Assembly: GCA_900316565.1 (NCBI GenBank)
Contig: ONDK01000001.1
Location: 32,664 to 96,663 of the forward strand
Source of the DNA: an uncultured Prevotella sp.
Lineage (GTDB): Bacteria > Bacteroidota > Bacteroidia > Bacteroidales > Bacteroidaceae
Direction: 5' to 3'
DNA length: 64,000 nt
Shown here piece after piece: positions 1 through 10,253 of this stretch; the stretch's first letter is position 1; the number at the start of each line of letters is the position of its first letter. Made by a program: the position numbers and the translations under genes. The notes under the pieces are model-generated. The model had not been told where the DNA came from, ran no database searches, and saw nothing but the letters and a program-made list of their open reading frames with translations.

Positions 1-1259
1 TCGATTGCGCTGCAGAGAGTCTACAGTATGCCAAGCGCAAGCGTATACATACAGGACTCGGAACCAGCGACAGCCACATTAAATATAAGTTCAACTCAAC
101 GCGTGAAGAGATTCTCGAGTGGGCAGTGCGGGCGGTTAAATACGCAAAGAAGTACGTTGAGGATGTAGAGTTCTATGCTGAAGATGCCGGCAGAACGGAC
201 AATGAATACCTTGCACAGGTTGTAGAGGCCGTCATCAAGGCCGGTGCCACCGTAGTGAATATACCGGATACCACAGGCTACTGTCTTCCACAGGATTACG
301 GTAACAAGATTAAATATTTGATGGAACATGTCGACGGCATTGATAAAGCACAGATTTCTACCCATTGCCATAATGACCTGGGCATGGCCACTGCCAACAC
401 CTTTGAGGGTGTTATCAACGGTGCACGTCAGGTAGAGGTAACCATCAATGGTATTGGAGAACGTGCTGGTAACACATCTCTTGAGGAGATTGCAATGATC
501 CTCAAATGTCACAAGTACCTTGGCATTGACACAAACATCAATACAACCAAGATTTATCAGACCTCACGCATGGTCTCATCGTTGATGAATATGCCAGTAC
601 AGCCTAACAAGGCTATTGTGGGCCGCAATGCTTTCGCCCACTCGTCAGGTATCCATCAAGATGGTGTTCTGAAGAACGCTCAGACCTATGAGATTATGAA
701 TCCTAAGGATGTGGGAATCGATGACAATTCCATAGTCCTCACAGCTCGCTCTGGTCGTGCTGCTCTCAAGTACCGTCTTGAGATTAATGGCGTCGACATC
801 AAAGATGAGAAGAAAATCGATGAAATATATAAGAAGTTCCTCGTCTTCGCTGACAAGAAAAAAGAGGTTACCGACGACGATATCCTTATGCTGGCTGGAG
901 CCGACACCGCAGCTGAGCATTCGGTGAAACTCGATTATTTACAGGTAACAACGGGTAAGGGTGTGAAGAGCGTTGCTTCCATAGGTCTTGACATTGCTGG
1001 ACAGAAGTTTGAGGATGCCGCCTCAGGAAACGGTCCTGTCGACGCTGCGATTAACGCTCTGAAGAAGATCATCACTAAGCAGATGACATTAAAGGAATTC
1101 ACCATCCAGGCTATTGACAAGGGTTCGGATGATGTAGGCAAAGTTCATATGCAGGTTGAATACAATGGACATATGTACTACGGCTTCGGTGCCGACACCG
1201 ATATAGTTACAGCATCCGTAGAGGCATACATCGATTGCATAAACAAATTTAGAAATTAG
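1..1259 (+). CDS. leuA: 2-isopropylmalate synthase, 5' end cut by window edge
   Basis: First committed step of leucine synthesis: condenses acetyl-CoA with 2-oxoisovalerate. The reading frame is open from base 3, so the GTG at 126 is internal and the true start lies before the window; about 418 residues are visible. The metal-binding HCHND motif (about 363-377) and the [11 protein letters not shown] segment belong to the HMGL-like TIM barrel. The C-terminal part from about base 890 looks like the LeuA allosteric domain, which in this family binds leucine for feedback inhibition. leuC follows after 29 bases, so the two genes are probably cotranscribed. The similar synthase further down the operon (3465) is distinct in sequence. 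Confidence 0.95.
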   Translation, partial: DCAAESLQYAKRKRIHTGLGTSDSHIKYKFNSTREEILEWAVRAVKYAKKYVEDVEFYAEDAGRTDNEYLAQVVEAVIKAGATVVNIPDTTGYCLPQDYGNKIKYLMEHVDGIDKAQISTHCHNDLGMATANTFEGVINGARQVEVTINGIGERAGNTSLEEIAMILKCHKYLGIDTNINTTKIYQTSRMVSSLMNMPVQPNKAIVGRNAFAHSSGIHQDGVLKNAQTYEIMNPKDVGIDDNSIVLTARSGRAALKYRLEINGVDIKDEKKIDEIYKKFLVFADKKKEVTDDDILMLAGADTAAEHSVKLDYLQVTTGKGVKSVASIGLDIAGQKFEDAASGNGPVDAAINALKKIITKQMTLKEFTIQAIDKGSDDVGKVHMQVEYNGHMYYGFGADTDIVTASVEAYIDCINKFRN

Positions 1260-1288
1260 AAGTTAAATCTTTAATTTATAAACGTTAA

Positions 1289-2680
1289 ATGAATACACTT
1301 TTCGACAAGATTTGGGACTCACATGTAGTAGAGGTCGTTCCTGACGGTCCAACACAATTATATATAGACAGATTATATTGCCATGAGGTTACATCACCTC
1401 AGGCTTTCGAAGGACTGCGTCAGCGCGGCCTTAAGGTATTCCGCCCAAAGCAGGTGTACTGTATGCCTGACCATAATGTTCAGACCCACGATCAGGACAA
1501 GCCTGTAACAGACCCTATAGGACGTAAGCAGATAGACACTCTGGACCGCAACTGCGAGGAGTTCGGACTGACAGAGTTCAAGATGAACACCAAGGATAAC
1601 GGTATCATTCACGTAATAGGGCCAGAGAAAGGTCTTTCACTTCCAGGAATGACTATTGTCTGCGGCGACTCCCACACATCCACTCATGGTGCCATGGGGG
1701 CCGTGGCATTCGGAATAGGTACGTCGGAAGTTGAGATGGTACTCGCCTCACAATGCATACTGCAGCAGAAGCCGAAATCTATGCGTATCAACATTAACGG
1801 CAAACTCAGTGACGGTGTTACGGCAAAGGACGTTGCACTGTATCTTATGTCCAAATTGACAACCTCGGGAGCTACAGGCTATTTCGTTGAGTATAGCGGC
1901 GATGTTGTCCGCAACATGAGCATGGACGGTCGTCTGACACTTTGCAACCTCAGTATTGAGATGGGAGCGCGCGGAGGATTCGTTGCCCCTGATGAGACCA
2001 CCTTCGAATATATCAAAGGCCGTGAGTATGCTCCAAAAGGCGAGGACTGGGATAAGGCCGTTGCATACTGGAAAACATTAAAGAGTGGCGACGATGCCGT
2101 ATTCGACAAGGAGCTCAACTTCGACGGTGCTGACATAGAACCACGTATTACTTATGGTACTAACCCGGGAATGGGTATCGGCATCAGTGAGAGTGTCCCT
2201 ACCCTTGATCAGATACCGGAAGAGGAGCAGGCAAGCTTCAAAAAGGCTCTTAACTATATGGGCTTCGTGCCTGGAGAAAAACTTGAGGGGCATCCCATCG
2301 ACTATGTTTTCCTTGGAGCATGCACCAACGGACGTATTGAAGACTTCCGCGCGTTTACGAATATCGTAAAAGGAAAGCACAAGGCAGAAAACATTGTGGC
2401 GTGGCTCGTACCTGGCAGTTGGCATGTGAAGAAACAGATAGAAGATGAAGGCCTAGACAAGATTCTGAACGAAGCAGGTTTTGAGATTCGTCAGCCGGGC
2501 TGTTCCGCTTGTCTTGCTATGAACGATGACAAGATTCCTGCAGGCAAGTACAGCGTGTCAACAAGCAACCGTAACTTCGAAGGACGTCAGGGACCTGGTT
2601 CCCGCACCATCCTTGCATCGCCTCTTGTTGCCGCCGCAGCAGCAATCACCGGTAAGATTACTGATCCAAGGAAACTGTAA
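1289..2680 (+). CDS. leuC: 3-isopropylmalate dehydratase large subunit
   Basis: Aconitase-superfamily subunit (463 residues; E. coli LeuC is about the same length) that isomerises 2- to 3-isopropylmalate together with LeuD. Visible family marks are [11 protein letters not shown] near residue 125, GACTNGR in the last third, and the GCSACLAMN cysteine pair, which with the cysteine of GACTNGR would hold the 4Fe-4S cluster. It starts with ATG 29 bases after leuA. A 166-base spacer with paired segments separates it from leuD. Confidence 0.96.
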   Translation: MNTLFDKIWDSHVVEVVPDGPTQLYIDRLYCHEVTSPQAFEGLRQRGLKVFRPKQVYCMPDHNVQTHDQDKPVTDPIGRKQIDTLDRNCEEFGLTEFKMNTKDNGIIHVIGPEKGLSLPGMTIVCGDSHTSTHGAMGAVAFGIGTSEVEMVLASQCILQQKPKSMRININGKLSDGVTAKDVALYLMSKLTTSGATGYFVEYSGDVVRNMSMDGRLTLCNLSIEMGARGGFVAPDETTFEYIKGREYAPKGEDWDKAVAYWKTLKSGDDAVFDKELNFDGADIEPRITYGTNPGMGIGISESVPTLDQIPEEEQASFKKALNYMGFVPGEKLEGHPIDYVFLGACTNGRIEDFRAFTNIVKGKHKAENIVAWLVPGSWHVKKQIEDEGLDKILNEAGFEIRQPGCSACLAMNDDKIPAGKYSVSTSNRNFEGRQGPGSRTILASPLVAAAAAITGKITDPRKL

Positions 2681-2779
2681 GAATCATAAAGTCAGCCACG
2701 TAAGCACCATTCTTACCGGATATAGTCTGATGGAGCATTAAAACGGCTGTCGAAGCAATAAAATATTAAAATTTAAACT

Positions 2780-2831
2780 CCCGTCGTATTAGGCTTATGA
2801 ACCTAAAGAAGTATGTAAGCCGATGGACGGG
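2780..2831 (+). promoter_or_regulatory. Structured leuC-leuD spacer with two alternative hairpins
   Basis: CCCGTC (2780-2785) can pair with GACGGG (2826-2831). Inside this, GGCTTA (2792-2797) can pair with TAAGCC (2816-2821). A second pairing, TTAGG (2789-2793) with CCTAA (2802-2806), uses some of the same bases and so excludes the inner one. The structure ends 15 bases before the leuD ATG. The pairings are seen in the sequence; a role in controlling leuD expression or mRNA processing is inference. Confidence 0.5.
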
Positions 2832-2846
2832 TAATGAAATATAAAC

Positions 2847-3440
2847 ATGAAACAGAAATTCAATGTCATTACATCGACATGTGCTCCGCTTCCTTTGGAG
2901 AATGTTGATACAGACCAGATAATACCGGCCCGTTTCCTTAAGGCCACTGATAAAAAAGGATTTGGAGACAATCTCTTCCGCGACTGGCGCTATAACAAGG
3001 ATGGCAGTCTGAAGAAGGACTTCGTCCTGAACAAGCCCGAGTTCAAGGATGCGGTAATCCTCGTTGCTGGTAAGAACTTCGGCTCTGGTTCAAGTCGTGA
3101 GCATGCAGCGTGGGCAATAGCAGGTTACGGCTTTCGTGTTGTTATAAGTTCGTTCTTTGCCGACATACATAAGAACAATGAGCTCAATAACTTTGTACTG
3201 CCTGTTGTTGTTACAGAGCCTTTCCTGAAGGAGCTTTTCGACAGTATTGATAAAGACCCGAAGACAACAGTTACGGTTGATCTTCCTAATCAGACAGTCA
3301 CCAACAACGCAACTGGTAAAAGCGAGCATTTCGAGATAAACGGATATAAGAAACATTGTTTGGAAAATGGCCTGGACGATGTCGATTTCCTCGTACAGAA
3401 CCGCGATAAGGTGGTGGCATTTGAGGAGAAGAGAGGCTAG
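2847..3440 (+). CDS. leuD: 3-isopropylmalate dehydratase small subunit
   Basis: The swivel-domain partner of LeuC (197 residues, normal for the family). It carries the NVDTDQIIPARFL segment near residue 20 and the GSGSSREHAAWA segment near residue 75, which contributes substrate-binding residues in the aconitase superfamily. It lies third in the leucine operon, 24 bases ahead of the second synthase. The product works as a LeuC-LeuD heterodimer in the cytoplasm. If citramalate is made here, the same dimer could also handle it on the way to isoleucine (family knowledge; inference for this strain). Confidence 0.96.
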   Translation: MKQKFNVITSTCAPLPLENVDTDQIIPARFLKATDKKGFGDNLFRDWRYNKDGSLKKDFVLNKPEFKDAVILVAGKNFGSGSSREHAAWAIAGYGFRVVISSFFADIHKNNELNNFVLPVVVTEPFLKELFDSIDKDPKTTVTVDLPNQTVTNNATGKSEHFEINGYKKHCLENGLDDVDFLVQNRDKVVAFEEKRG

Positions 3441-3464
3441 GGCCAAGTCAAAGGTAAAAAGAAT

Positions 3465-5021
3465 ATGGATTCAATAGAGATAATGGACTGCACCCTCCGT
3501 GATGGAGAGCAAACCAACGGTGTCTCTTTCCTACCTCATGAGAAACTGCAGATAGCCGCTGCATTGATGCGCAACGTCAATGTTGATCGTATAGAGGTGG
3601 CTTCAGCGCGCGTCTCGGAAGGAGAGAAGGAGTCCGTGAGTATGATATGCCACTATGCCAAGACCATAGGAATGCTTAAGAAAGTCGAGGTCTTGGGATT
3701 CGTTGACGGACATCTCTCTGTCGACTGGATAGCCGATTGTGGTGGCCAGGTCATCAACCTTCTTGCAAAAGGTTCACTTAGACATTGTGAGCATCAGCTT
3801 CACAAGACACCACAGGAGCATATCGAAGACATTAAGAAGGTAATTGACTATGCTGTCAGCCGCGGCATGGATGTCAACTTATATCTTGAGGATTGGAGTT
3901 CAGGGATGAAGAATAGCCCGGATTACGTCTTCAATATGATGGATGCGCTGAAGGACTATGACATAAAACGTTTCCTTCTCCCTGATACTTTGGGCATCCT
4001 TAACCCGCTCAATACCCTTAAGTATATGAAGCAGATGACGGAACGCTATCCCGACAAGCACTTCGACTTCCATGCCCACAATGATTACGACATGGCAGTC
4101 GGTGACTCCTTTGCCGCCGTTAAAGGCGGTGCAAAGGGATTGCATGTTACCGTAAACGGTCTTGGCGAGCGTTGTGGTAATGCTCCTCTGGCCAGTGTCC
4201 AGGTGGCACTGAAGGATCAGTTGGGCATACAGACGAACATCCATGAGGACCGTCTTAATGACATCTCCCGTCTTGTTGCCGGTTATAGTGGTATAGCCGT
4301 TGCACCGAATCAGCCTATTGTAGGAGAGAATGTCTTCACACAGGTGGCTGGCGTTCACGCTGACGGCGACCGTAAGGATCATCTGTACAGTAATGCTCTT
4401 GTACCTGAACGTTTTGGCCGTAAGCGTGAGTATGCCCTTGGTAAGAACTCCGGCAAGGCCAATATCGCGCAGAACCTCAAGGAACTCGGTCTTGAGCTCA
4501 CACCGGAGCAGACCAAAGCCGTGACCAAGCGTATCACCGAACTTGGCGACCGTAAGGAGATAGTTACCCAGGATGACCTTCCATTCATAGTATCCGATGT
4601 TCTGAAGCACAGTACTCCGGAGAACCGTGTTAAGCTTTTAAGCTATATGGTTACGACAAGTTATGGCCTGAAGCCTATAGCCAGCATTAAGGTTGAGATA
4701 AACGGAGAGAGTTATGCGGCAGATGCCACCGGTGATGGTCAGTATGACGCATTTGTGAAAGCGCTCCGAAAGATTTATAAAATCAATCTTGAACGTACGT
4801 TCCCAGTGCTTTACGACTATCAGGTTACAATTCCTCCTGGGGGTCGTACAGATGCTCTTGTTCAGACCGTCATCACATGGGACAATCATGGAAACATCAT
4901 CCGCACTCATGCCGTTGATGCCGACCAGACAGAAGCTGCCATCAAGGCAACCATCAAGATGTTGAACATCATTGAGGATGAGTTGGCAGCACCTTATAAG
5001 AAACCATATAAAACGATATAG
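3465..5021 (+). CDS. Second LeuA/CimA-type synthase (probable citramalate or isopropylmalate synthase)
   Basis: A 518-residue HMGL-like enzyme with a C-terminal LeuA-type regulatory domain. Motifs seen: [15 protein letters not shown] at the N-terminus, HAHNDYDMA for metal binding, [12 protein letters not shown], and [11 protein letters not shown]. It is clearly diverged from the leuA product upstream, and its length and motif spelling resemble the CimA group, which condenses acetyl-CoA with pyruvate to give citramalate for isoleucine. Its place inside the leucine operon, between leuD and leuB, fits either a citramalate route that uses LeuCD and LeuB, or a second isopropylmalate synthase. Sequence alone does not settle the substrate. 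leuB follows after 5 bases. Confidence 0.85.
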   Translation: MDSIEIMDCTLRDGEQTNGVSFLPHEKLQIAAALMRNVNVDRIEVASARVSEGEKESVSMICHYAKTIGMLKKVEVLGFVDGHLSVDWIADCGGQVINLLAKGSLRHCEHQLHKTPQEHIEDIKKVIDYAVSRGMDVNLYLEDWSSGMKNSPDYVFNMMDALKDYDIKRFLLPDTLGILNPLNTLKYMKQMTERYPDKHFDFHAHNDYDMAVGDSFAAVKGGAKGLHVTVNGLGERCGNAPLASVQVALKDQLGIQTNIHEDRLNDISRLVAGYSGIAVAPNQPIVGENVFTQVAGVHADGDRKDHLYSNALVPERFGRKREYALGKNSGKANIAQNLKELGLELTPEQTKAVTKRITELGDRKEIVTQDDLPFIVSDVLKHSTPENRVKLLSYMVTTSYGLKPIASIKVEINGESYAADATGDGQYDAFVKALRKIYKINLERTFPVLYDYQVTIPPGGRTDALVQTVITWDNHGNIIRTHAVDADQTEAAIKATIKMLNIIEDELAAPYKKPYKTI

Positions 5022-5026
5022 ACATA

Positions 5027-6088
5027 ATGAAATTGAATTTAGCCGTCCTCTCAGGCGACGGAATAGGACCTGAGATAATGAAGCAGGGCGTGGCAGTCCT
5101 CGATGCCATCGCGAAGAAGTACGGACACGAATTTGTATATCATGAAGCCATCACCGGAGCACACGCCATCGATGCCGTCGGTGATCCTTTTCCTGACGAG
5201 ACATTCAAGACATGTATGGACGCTGACGCAGTGTTGTTTGCTGCTGTCGGAGACCCGAAATTCGACAATGACCCAACGGCCAAGGTTCGTCCTGAGCAGG
5301 GACTTCTTGCAATGAGAAAGAAGCTGGGCCTGTTTGCCAATGTGCGTCCTGTGGCTACATTTGATTGCCTTATCCACATGTCGCCCCTTAAGGACGAACT
5401 TCTCCGTGGTGCCGACTTCATTGTCGTCCGCGAGCTTACCGGTGGTATGTATTTCGGGGAGAAGCATCAGGATGATGACGTTGCATGGGATACCGATATC
5501 TATCATCGCAATGAGATAGAGCGCATCTTAAAGGTGGCCTTTGAGTTTGCACAGAAGCGCAAAAAGCATCTGACGGTTGTAGATAAGGCCAACGTCCTGG
5601 CAAGTTCACGTCTATGGCGTCAGATAGCAAAGGAGATGGAACCGAAGTATCCTGATGTTACTACCGATTATATGTTTATCGACAATGCCTCAATGCGCGT
5701 ACTGACAGAGCCGCGCTTCTTCGATGTCATAGTTACTGAGAATACCTTCGGTGATATCCTTACCGACGAGACGAGTTGTATCACCGGTTCTATGGGTCTT
5801 CAGCCTTCAGCATCGCTGGGTGAGCATACTCCATTGTTTGAGCCTGTCCATGGATCATGGCCACAGGCCGCAGGCAAGAATATAGCCAATCCTATAGCTC
5901 AGATACTTTCTGCTGCTATGCTTCTGGAGCATTTCGGTCTTCAGGAAGAGGGCTCCAAGATTCGTGAGGCAGTAACTGCAAGCCTTGATGCAAATGTCCG
6001 CACTCCTGAGATACAGGTTGAGGGTGGCAAGCACTATGGCACCATAGAAGTAGGACAGTGGATAGTCGACTATATCAACAAGCATTAA
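5027..6088 (+). CDS. leuB: 3-isopropylmalate dehydrogenase
   Basis: NAD-dependent oxidative decarboxylase giving 4-methyl-2-oxopentanoate, the last operon-encoded step to leucine (353 residues). The N-terminal GDGIGPEI motif, [10 protein letters not shown], the KANVL lysine segment, and the nucleotide-binding loop [16 protein letters not shown] are all present. The loop reads HGSWPQ where many LeuB have HGSAPD. It is the last gene before the terminator at 6202 and starts only 5 bases after the previous stop, which indicates cotranscription. Confidence 0.96.
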   Translation: MKLNLAVLSGDGIGPEIMKQGVAVLDAIAKKYGHEFVYHEAITGAHAIDAVGDPFPDETFKTCMDADAVLFAAVGDPKFDNDPTAKVRPEQGLLAMRKKLGLFANVRPVATFDCLIHMSPLKDELLRGADFIVVRELTGGMYFGEKHQDDDVAWDTDIYHRNEIERILKVAFEFAQKRKKHLTVVDKANVLASSRLWRQIAKEMEPKYPDVTTDYMFIDNASMRVLTEPRFFDVIVTENTFGDILTDETSCITGSMGLQPSASLGEHTPLFEPVHGSWPQAAGKNIANPIAQILSAAMLLEHFGLQEEGSKIREAVTASLDANVRTPEIQVEGGKHYGTIEVGQWIVDYINKH

Positions 6089-6201
6089 TATAATAGTTGG
6101 GTAGGGTATACTTATTATTCAAGTGTGACTACTCAGCCTTCAGGCTTAATACGAACAAATAGACTTATCTGCTTTGCAAATAATTGATAAATAATCATAA
6201 G

Positions 6202-6236
6202 AAGCGGACCGCCTTTTGTGCGGTTCGCTTTTTTTC
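6202..6236 (+). terminator. Rho-independent terminator of the leu operon
   Basis: An 11-bp stem pairs 6202-6212 with 6220-6230 (one G-U pair), with a 7-base loop, and runs into a row of T from 6229 to 6235. It lies 113 bases past the leuB stop. Its right half abuts the promoter of the next gene. Confidence 0.9.
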
Positions 6237-6247
6237 GTTTAATTTTG
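6215..6247 (+). promoter_or_regulatory. Bacteroidetes-type promoter for the TPR gene
   Basis: The -7 element TAATTTTG (6240-6247) matches TAnnTTTG. A TTTG at 6215-6218 is a possible -33 element with 21 bases between, slightly longer than the usual 19. The -33 part lies inside the loop of the leu terminator. Confidence 0.6.
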
Positions 6248-6300
6248 CAACCGTTGATAATACATTAATTATACGTAGCATTATAAAGGTTTATAGAGGT

Positions 6301-6978
6301 ATGAGAAAATATTGGCTCCTACTGTTGTCATTATTTATGATGAATGGTGCTTACTCGCAGACTACTAACCCATTAAGGGACTCATTGAATCTTGCCGACA
6401 AAGAGTTGATCATGCGCCCTGACAGCATAGACTTACGGTTGAAGAAGGCCCGGTGGAACGTGGAATTGGGAGAGTGGGAGTATGCCAAGACCGAATATGA
6501 CATCGTACTCCAGCATCAGCCCGACAACCTTGCAGCTTTATATTTTAGGGCTTTTGTCAATATGAAGCTCAACCGTTATGGCTTTGCACGGCAGGATTAC
6601 ATGAATGTCCTACGTCAGGTTCCAAACAACTTCGAAGCAAAACTCGGACTGGCTATCCTTGATGACAAAGACAACAAGAAGACCAGAGCCTTCGATGAGA
6701 TAAACATGCTCGTAGAGGCCTTTCCCGACAGTGCAGAAGCTTATGCGGCACGGGCTGGAATGGAGAAAGAACGGCAGATGGACTATCTGGCCGTCTATGA
6801 CTACAGTGAGGCAATAGTTCGTGCCCCTGCCAACACAGATTATATCCTAAACCGTTTGGACCTTCTAATAAAACTTGGCAAGCGCGAAGAAGCCCGAAGA
6901 GACCTTGAGCTGCTCGTTCGCCTTGGCATTCCCCGCGCTTCTTTGAAAGAATATCTTGATAAGATAAAAAAGGATTAA
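6301..6978 (+). CDS. Secreted TPR-repeat protein
   Basis: A 225-residue protein with an N-terminal signal peptide (MRKYWLLLLSLFMMNGAYSQ). The frame is open back to 6184, but those codons overlap the promoter and would bury the signal peptide, so ATG 6301 was chosen. The body is built of helical repeats of TPR character, for example the segments beginning WNVELGEWEYAKTEYDIVL and LAALYFRAFVNMKLNRYGFA. This predicts a periplasmic or membrane-associated protein-interaction scaffold with no catalytic motif. It has its own promoter and is followed by a palindrome-rich spacer shared with the convergent maeB. The precise role is unknown. Confidence 0.8.
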   Translation: MRKYWLLLLSLFMMNGAYSQTTNPLRDSLNLADKELIMRPDSIDLRLKKARWNVELGEWEYAKTEYDIVLQHQPDNLAALYFRAFVNMKLNRYGFARQDYMNVLRQVPNNFEAKLGLAILDDKDNKKTRAFDEINMLVEAFPDSAEAYAARAGMEKERQMDYLAVYDYSEAIVRAPANTDYILNRLDLLIKLGKREEARRDLELLVRLGIPRASLKEYLDKIKKD

Positions 6979-7023
6979 TAAATAGGCCTGTTATTTATTG
7001 TACCCACTTCTTCGTGGATGTTA

Positions 7024-7130
7024 GTGCCTCTTCGAGGGACGGAGCGGGTCCGTTTTAATTGATTAACCCCAGACTGCACTCGCTACGCTTGTATAGTCTG
7101 GGGCTACTGATAGTGTGCCTCCGAGGCACA
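7024..7130. repeat. Cluster of palindromes between convergent genes
   Basis: Within about 110 bases there are several dyads. CCTC/GAGG lies at 7027-7037. CCCCAGACT (7067-7075) pairs with AGTCTGGGG (7095-7103). A 17-base near-perfect palindrome built on GTGCCTC/GAGGCAC lies at 7114-7130. The string GTGCCTC followed by GAGG occurs twice. There is no long T run. The cluster may act as a two-way transcription end or be an intergenic repeat element. Confidence 0.6.
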
Positions 7131-7164
7131 AAGTTAAGATTCCATCCTTAAATGAGGTGATATA

Positions 7165-9474
7165 TTATCTTTGCAGCAAAAGACAACTATTGTTATTCTT
7201 GATCTTCTCCACATAAGCATCAATGACTGCTACAGCAGTGATATTCACCACGTCACGGACCGAGCATTCGAAGTCTGTGAAGTGGATAGGTTTGTTCAGA
7301 CCCATCTGTATAGGACCTATTATCTCTGCGTCAGGATTCAGAGCCTGAAGCAGTTTGTAGCTGGCGTTGGCACTGGTAAGGTTCGGGAATATCAGCGTGT
7401 TGACCTTCTTGCCTTTCAACTTTGTGAAAGGATATTTGTCATCGCGGAGCTCGTCGTTCAGTGCGAAGTTCACCTGCATCTCACCGTCGATGGCCAGTTC
7501 TGGATCTTCCTTCTGCATTCTCTCCACTGCAACATGTACTTTTACCGGAGAACCTACCTGGTCAGTACCGAAGTTGGAATAGCTTATCATGGCAATGTTA
7601 GGCTCCTCATTGAAGAACCGTACACCATGGGTGGCCAGCTTGGCAATGTCATAAAGTGCCTCCTCGTCAGGATGACGGTTGATAAGAGTATCAGCCAAAT
7701 AGAACACACCTTTCTTGGTGTTCAGGATGTGCATAGTTGCAAAGTGCTTGTATTCCGGTTGAATACCGATAACCTCCTTAGCTACCTTGATAGTATTGCT
7801 ATACTTAGTGTATAGTCCAGTGATGAAGGCGTCGGCATCGCCATTCTCAACCATCGACATACCGAAGTAGTTGCGTTCATACATCTTGTCGTAAGCTTCC
7901 TCAAAGGTATAGCCCATACGTGCGCGCTTCTCTGCCAGGTGCTTGGCATATGTAGCACGGCGTCCCTGCTCCTGGTCGGCACGCATGTCGACGATGGTTA
8001 TTCCGGAAAGGTCTATCTTCAGACGGCTGGCGATACGGTTCAGACGGTCTGGATTACCGAGTAGGATAGGCTCGCATATACCTTCCTGCTTTGCCTGCAC
8101 GGCAGCCTTCATCATCGTCTGATGACCACCTTCAGCGAAGACCACACGCTGTGGATGCTGGGCCGCAGTAGCGTGGAGCGTACGTGTGAGCTTGGTCTCC
8201 TGACCGAGAAGTTCGCGCAGATGCTGCTTGTAGTCATCCCAGTCGGTAATTTCACGGCGGGCTACGCCACTGTCCATGGCAGCCTTGGCCACGGCAGCAC
8301 TGACCTCTGTGATAAGTCTTGGGTCAACAGGTTTCGGAATGAAGTATTTCGGTCCGAAGGTGAGGTCATTGACATGATAAACCTCATTTACGATGTCGGG
8401 CACTGGTTCCTTGGCAAGTTGTGCGATAGCTTTTGCTGCAGCCATTTTCATCTCCTCGTTGATGGCAGAGGCATGCACGTCGAGCGCACCACGGAAGATA
8501 TACGGGAAGCCAATGACATTGTTTATCTGGTTAGGCTTGTCGGAACGCCCCGTCGACATGAGTACGTCCGGTCGTGCGGCCATTGCATCCTCATAGCTTA
8601 TCTCCGGCACTGGGTTTGCAAGGGCAAACACGATAGGATTGGCAGCCATGGAGCGGACCATGTCCTGAGTGAGGACATTACCTTTGGACAGACCGACAAA
8701 GACGTCAGCTCCCTTTACGGCCTCCTCTAGTGTGTGCACATCACGACGGTCTGTGGCAAAGAGCTTCTTCTGAGGCGTAAGGTTACTGCGGTCGCTGGTG
8801 ATGACACCTTTGGAGTCGAGCATTACGATGTTCTCCTTCTTGGCACCAAACGAGCAGTAGAGCTTTGTACAGCTGATGGCTGCTGCACCAGCACCATTGA
8901 CGACAATCTTCACCTCATCAATCTTCTTCCCTGCAACCTCAAGGGCATTCATAAGACCGGCGGCAGAGATAATGGCCGTTCCGTGCTGGTCGTCATGCAT
9001 TACCGGAATGTCGAGGGTTTTCTTAAGCCGTTCCTCAATGGCGAAGCACTCTGGAGCCTTTATATCCTCAAGGTTTATTCCGCCAAAGGTCGGGGCTATC
9101 TTCTCCACGGCCTCACAGAACTTCTCCGGGTCCTTCTCGTTTACTTCAATATCGAAAACATCTATTCCTCCGTAAATCTTGAACAGGAGACCCTTTCCCT
9201 CCATTACCGGCTTACCGCTCATGGCTCCGATGTCTCCCAGACCGAGAACGGCCGTACCATTGCTGATTACGGCAACAAGGTTTCCCTTGTCAGTATATTT
9301 ATAAACGTCGTTGGGGTTCTTCTGAATTTCCAGACACGGATAAGCTACACCCGGCGAATAGGCCAGACTAAGGTCGGTTTGTGTCTGATAAGGCTTGGTT
9401 GGTTTTACTTCGATTTTACCTGGTCGACCGTCATGGTGATATGCCAGGGCTGCCTCTTTCGTTATCTTTACCAT
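7165..9474 (-). CDS. maeB: NADP-dependent malic enzyme with phosphotransacetylase-like C-terminal domain
   Basis: A 769-residue MaeB-type enzyme that decarboxylates malate to pyruvate, supplying NADPH. Domain order: malic enzyme N-terminal domain (roughly 15-150, with [12 protein letters not shown]), Rossmann domain (about 160-410, with [11 protein letters not shown] and ALANPVPEI), then a phosphate acetyl/butyryltransferase-like domain (about 430-760). In E. coli MaeB the last domain is regulatory and not catalytic. ATG 9474 ([13 protein letters not shown]) was chosen over an upstream in-frame codon because it matches the family N-terminus. A -7 box lies 49 bases upstream. The gene is convergent with the TPR gene and divergent from the TetR regulator. 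Confidence 0.95.
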   Translation of the reverse strand: MVKITKEAALAYHHDGRPGKIEVKPTKPYQTQTDLSLAYSPGVAYPCLEIQKNPNDVYKYTDKGNLVAVISNGTAVLGLGDIGAMSGKPVMEGKGLLFKIYGGIDVFDIEVNEKDPEKFCEAVEKIAPTFGGINLEDIKAPECFAIEERLKKTLDIPVMHDDQHGTAIISAAGLMNALEVAGKKIDEVKIVVNGAGAAAISCTKLYCSFGAKKENIVMLDSKGVITSDRSNLTPQKKLFATDRRDVHTLEEAVKGADVFVGLSKGNVLTQDMVRSMAANPIVFALANPVPEISYEDAMAARPDVLMSTGRSDKPNQINNVIGFPYIFRGALDVHASAINEEMKMAAAKAIAQLAKEPVPDIVNEVYHVNDLTFGPKYFIPKPVDPRLITEVSAAVAKAAMDSGVARREITDWDDYKQHLRELLGQETKLTRTLHATAAQHPQRVVFAEGGHQTMMKAAVQAKQEGICEPILLGNPDRLNRIASRLKIDLSGITIVDMRADQEQGRRATYAKHLAEKRARMGYTFEEAYDKMYERNYFGMSMVENGDADAFITGLYTKYSNTIKVAKEVIGIQPEYKHFATMHILNTKKGVFYLADTLINRHPDEEALYDIAKLATHGVRFFNEEPNIAMISYSNFGTDQVGSPVKVHVAVERMQKEDPELAIDGEMQVNFALNDELRDDKYPFTKLKGKKVNTLIFPNLTSANASYKLLQALNPDAEIIGPIQMGLNKPIHFTDFECSVRDVVNITAVAVIDAYVEKIKNNNSCLLLQR

Positions 9475-9522
9475 ATATTTCCTTTTTTTGTTATAATCGT
9501 TCTCTATACATATATCCAAACG

Positions 9523-9530
9523 CAAAGTTA
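9523..9530 (-). promoter_or_regulatory. -7 promoter element for maeB
   Basis: On the minus strand the bases read TAACTTTG, a full match to TAnnTTTG, 49 bases before the maeB ATG. No TTTG is seen at the expected -33 distance, so only the -7 part is supported. Confidence 0.55.
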
Positions 9531-9569
9531 CGCAAAATAACTCATAAACCTACATTTTAAAGAATTATT

Positions 9570-9600
9570 TTTGCCATTTATGTAGAAAGTAGTAATTTTG
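9570..9600 (+). promoter_or_regulatory. Full Bacteroidetes promoter for the TetR-SGNH operon
   Basis: TTTG (9570-9573), 19 bases, then TAATTTTG (9593-9600). This is an exact match to the Bacteroidetes sigma factor consensus in both boxes and in spacing. The TetR-type gene starts at 9627. Confidence 0.85.
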
Positions 9601-9626
9601 CAAACATAAAAGAATATAACTCCGTA

Positions 9627-10253
9627 ATGCAATATAATTCTCATAAGCAGGAACTAAAAGACAGGATAAAGAAGGCGGCCTCTGAGATGTTTTTCAAGAA
9701 TGGAATTCGTCAGGTGAGGATGGACGATATAGCCCATAATCTTGGCATATCTAAGCGTACACTTTATGAGATTTACGACAACAAGGAACAGCTGCTGTTG
9801 GATGTCGTAAAATACAATAATGAGGAGAATGTCAAGAAACTAACAGCTTTTGCAAACAAAGGAAGAACGGCCATAGAGATAATGGCGGAATTCTATCGTC
9901 TGCAAATGAAAAGAGTGGGCAATGTCAATCCTTGTTTTTTTGAGGATTTACAAGGCTACAGCAATGTTCTCGACTATCTTCACAAGGAAAAAGAGAAGAA
10001 CAGAAAGCAGCAGCGTAAATTCATCGACAAGGCTATAAGCGACGGTTATTTCATGGGAAACATCAACTATGACATCGTTGAAGAGATGCTTACGTCTATA
10101 CGCGACAATGTCATTAATGTAGAGACATTACAGAGATATGGCAAACCAGAGCTCTTCCGTACTATTATAATGGTGTTCCTCCGTGGTATCTGCACGCAGA
10201 AAGGTGTGGAGCAGCTGGATGCACTTATGAAAATCATTGATACACAAGAATGA
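9627..10253 (+). CDS. TetR-family transcriptional regulator
   Basis: A 208-residue protein. The first 60 residues form the TetR helix-turn-helix: AASEMFFKNGIRQVRMDDIA then GISKRTLYEIYDNKEQLLLD. The rest is an all-helical region expected to bind a ligand and to dimerise, without recognisable ligand class. The stop codon overlaps the ATG of the SGNH hydrolase gene (ATGA at 10250-10253), so the two are translationally coupled and the regulator may control this operon or lipid/envelope genes. It is divergent from maeB across a 152-base spacer. The target is not evident. Confidence 0.9.
   Translation: MQYNSHKQELKDRIKKAASEMFFKNGIRQVRMDDIAHNLGISKRTLYEIYDNKEQLLLDVVKYNNEENVKKLTAFANKGRTAIEIMAEFYRLQMKRVGNVNPCFFEDLQGYSNVLDYLHKEKEKNRKQQRKFIDKAISDGYFMGNINYDIVEEMLTSIRDNVINVETLQRYGKPELFRTIIMVFLRGICTQKGVEQLDALMKIIDTQE

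Noticed and set aside
126-1259. leuA starting at GTG 126
   Set aside because: The frame is open to the window edge with clear LeuA sequence upstream, so this is an internal codon.
6184-6300. Upstream extension of the TPR protein from 6184
   Set aside because: It overlaps terminator and promoter and places 39 residues before a clean signal peptide.
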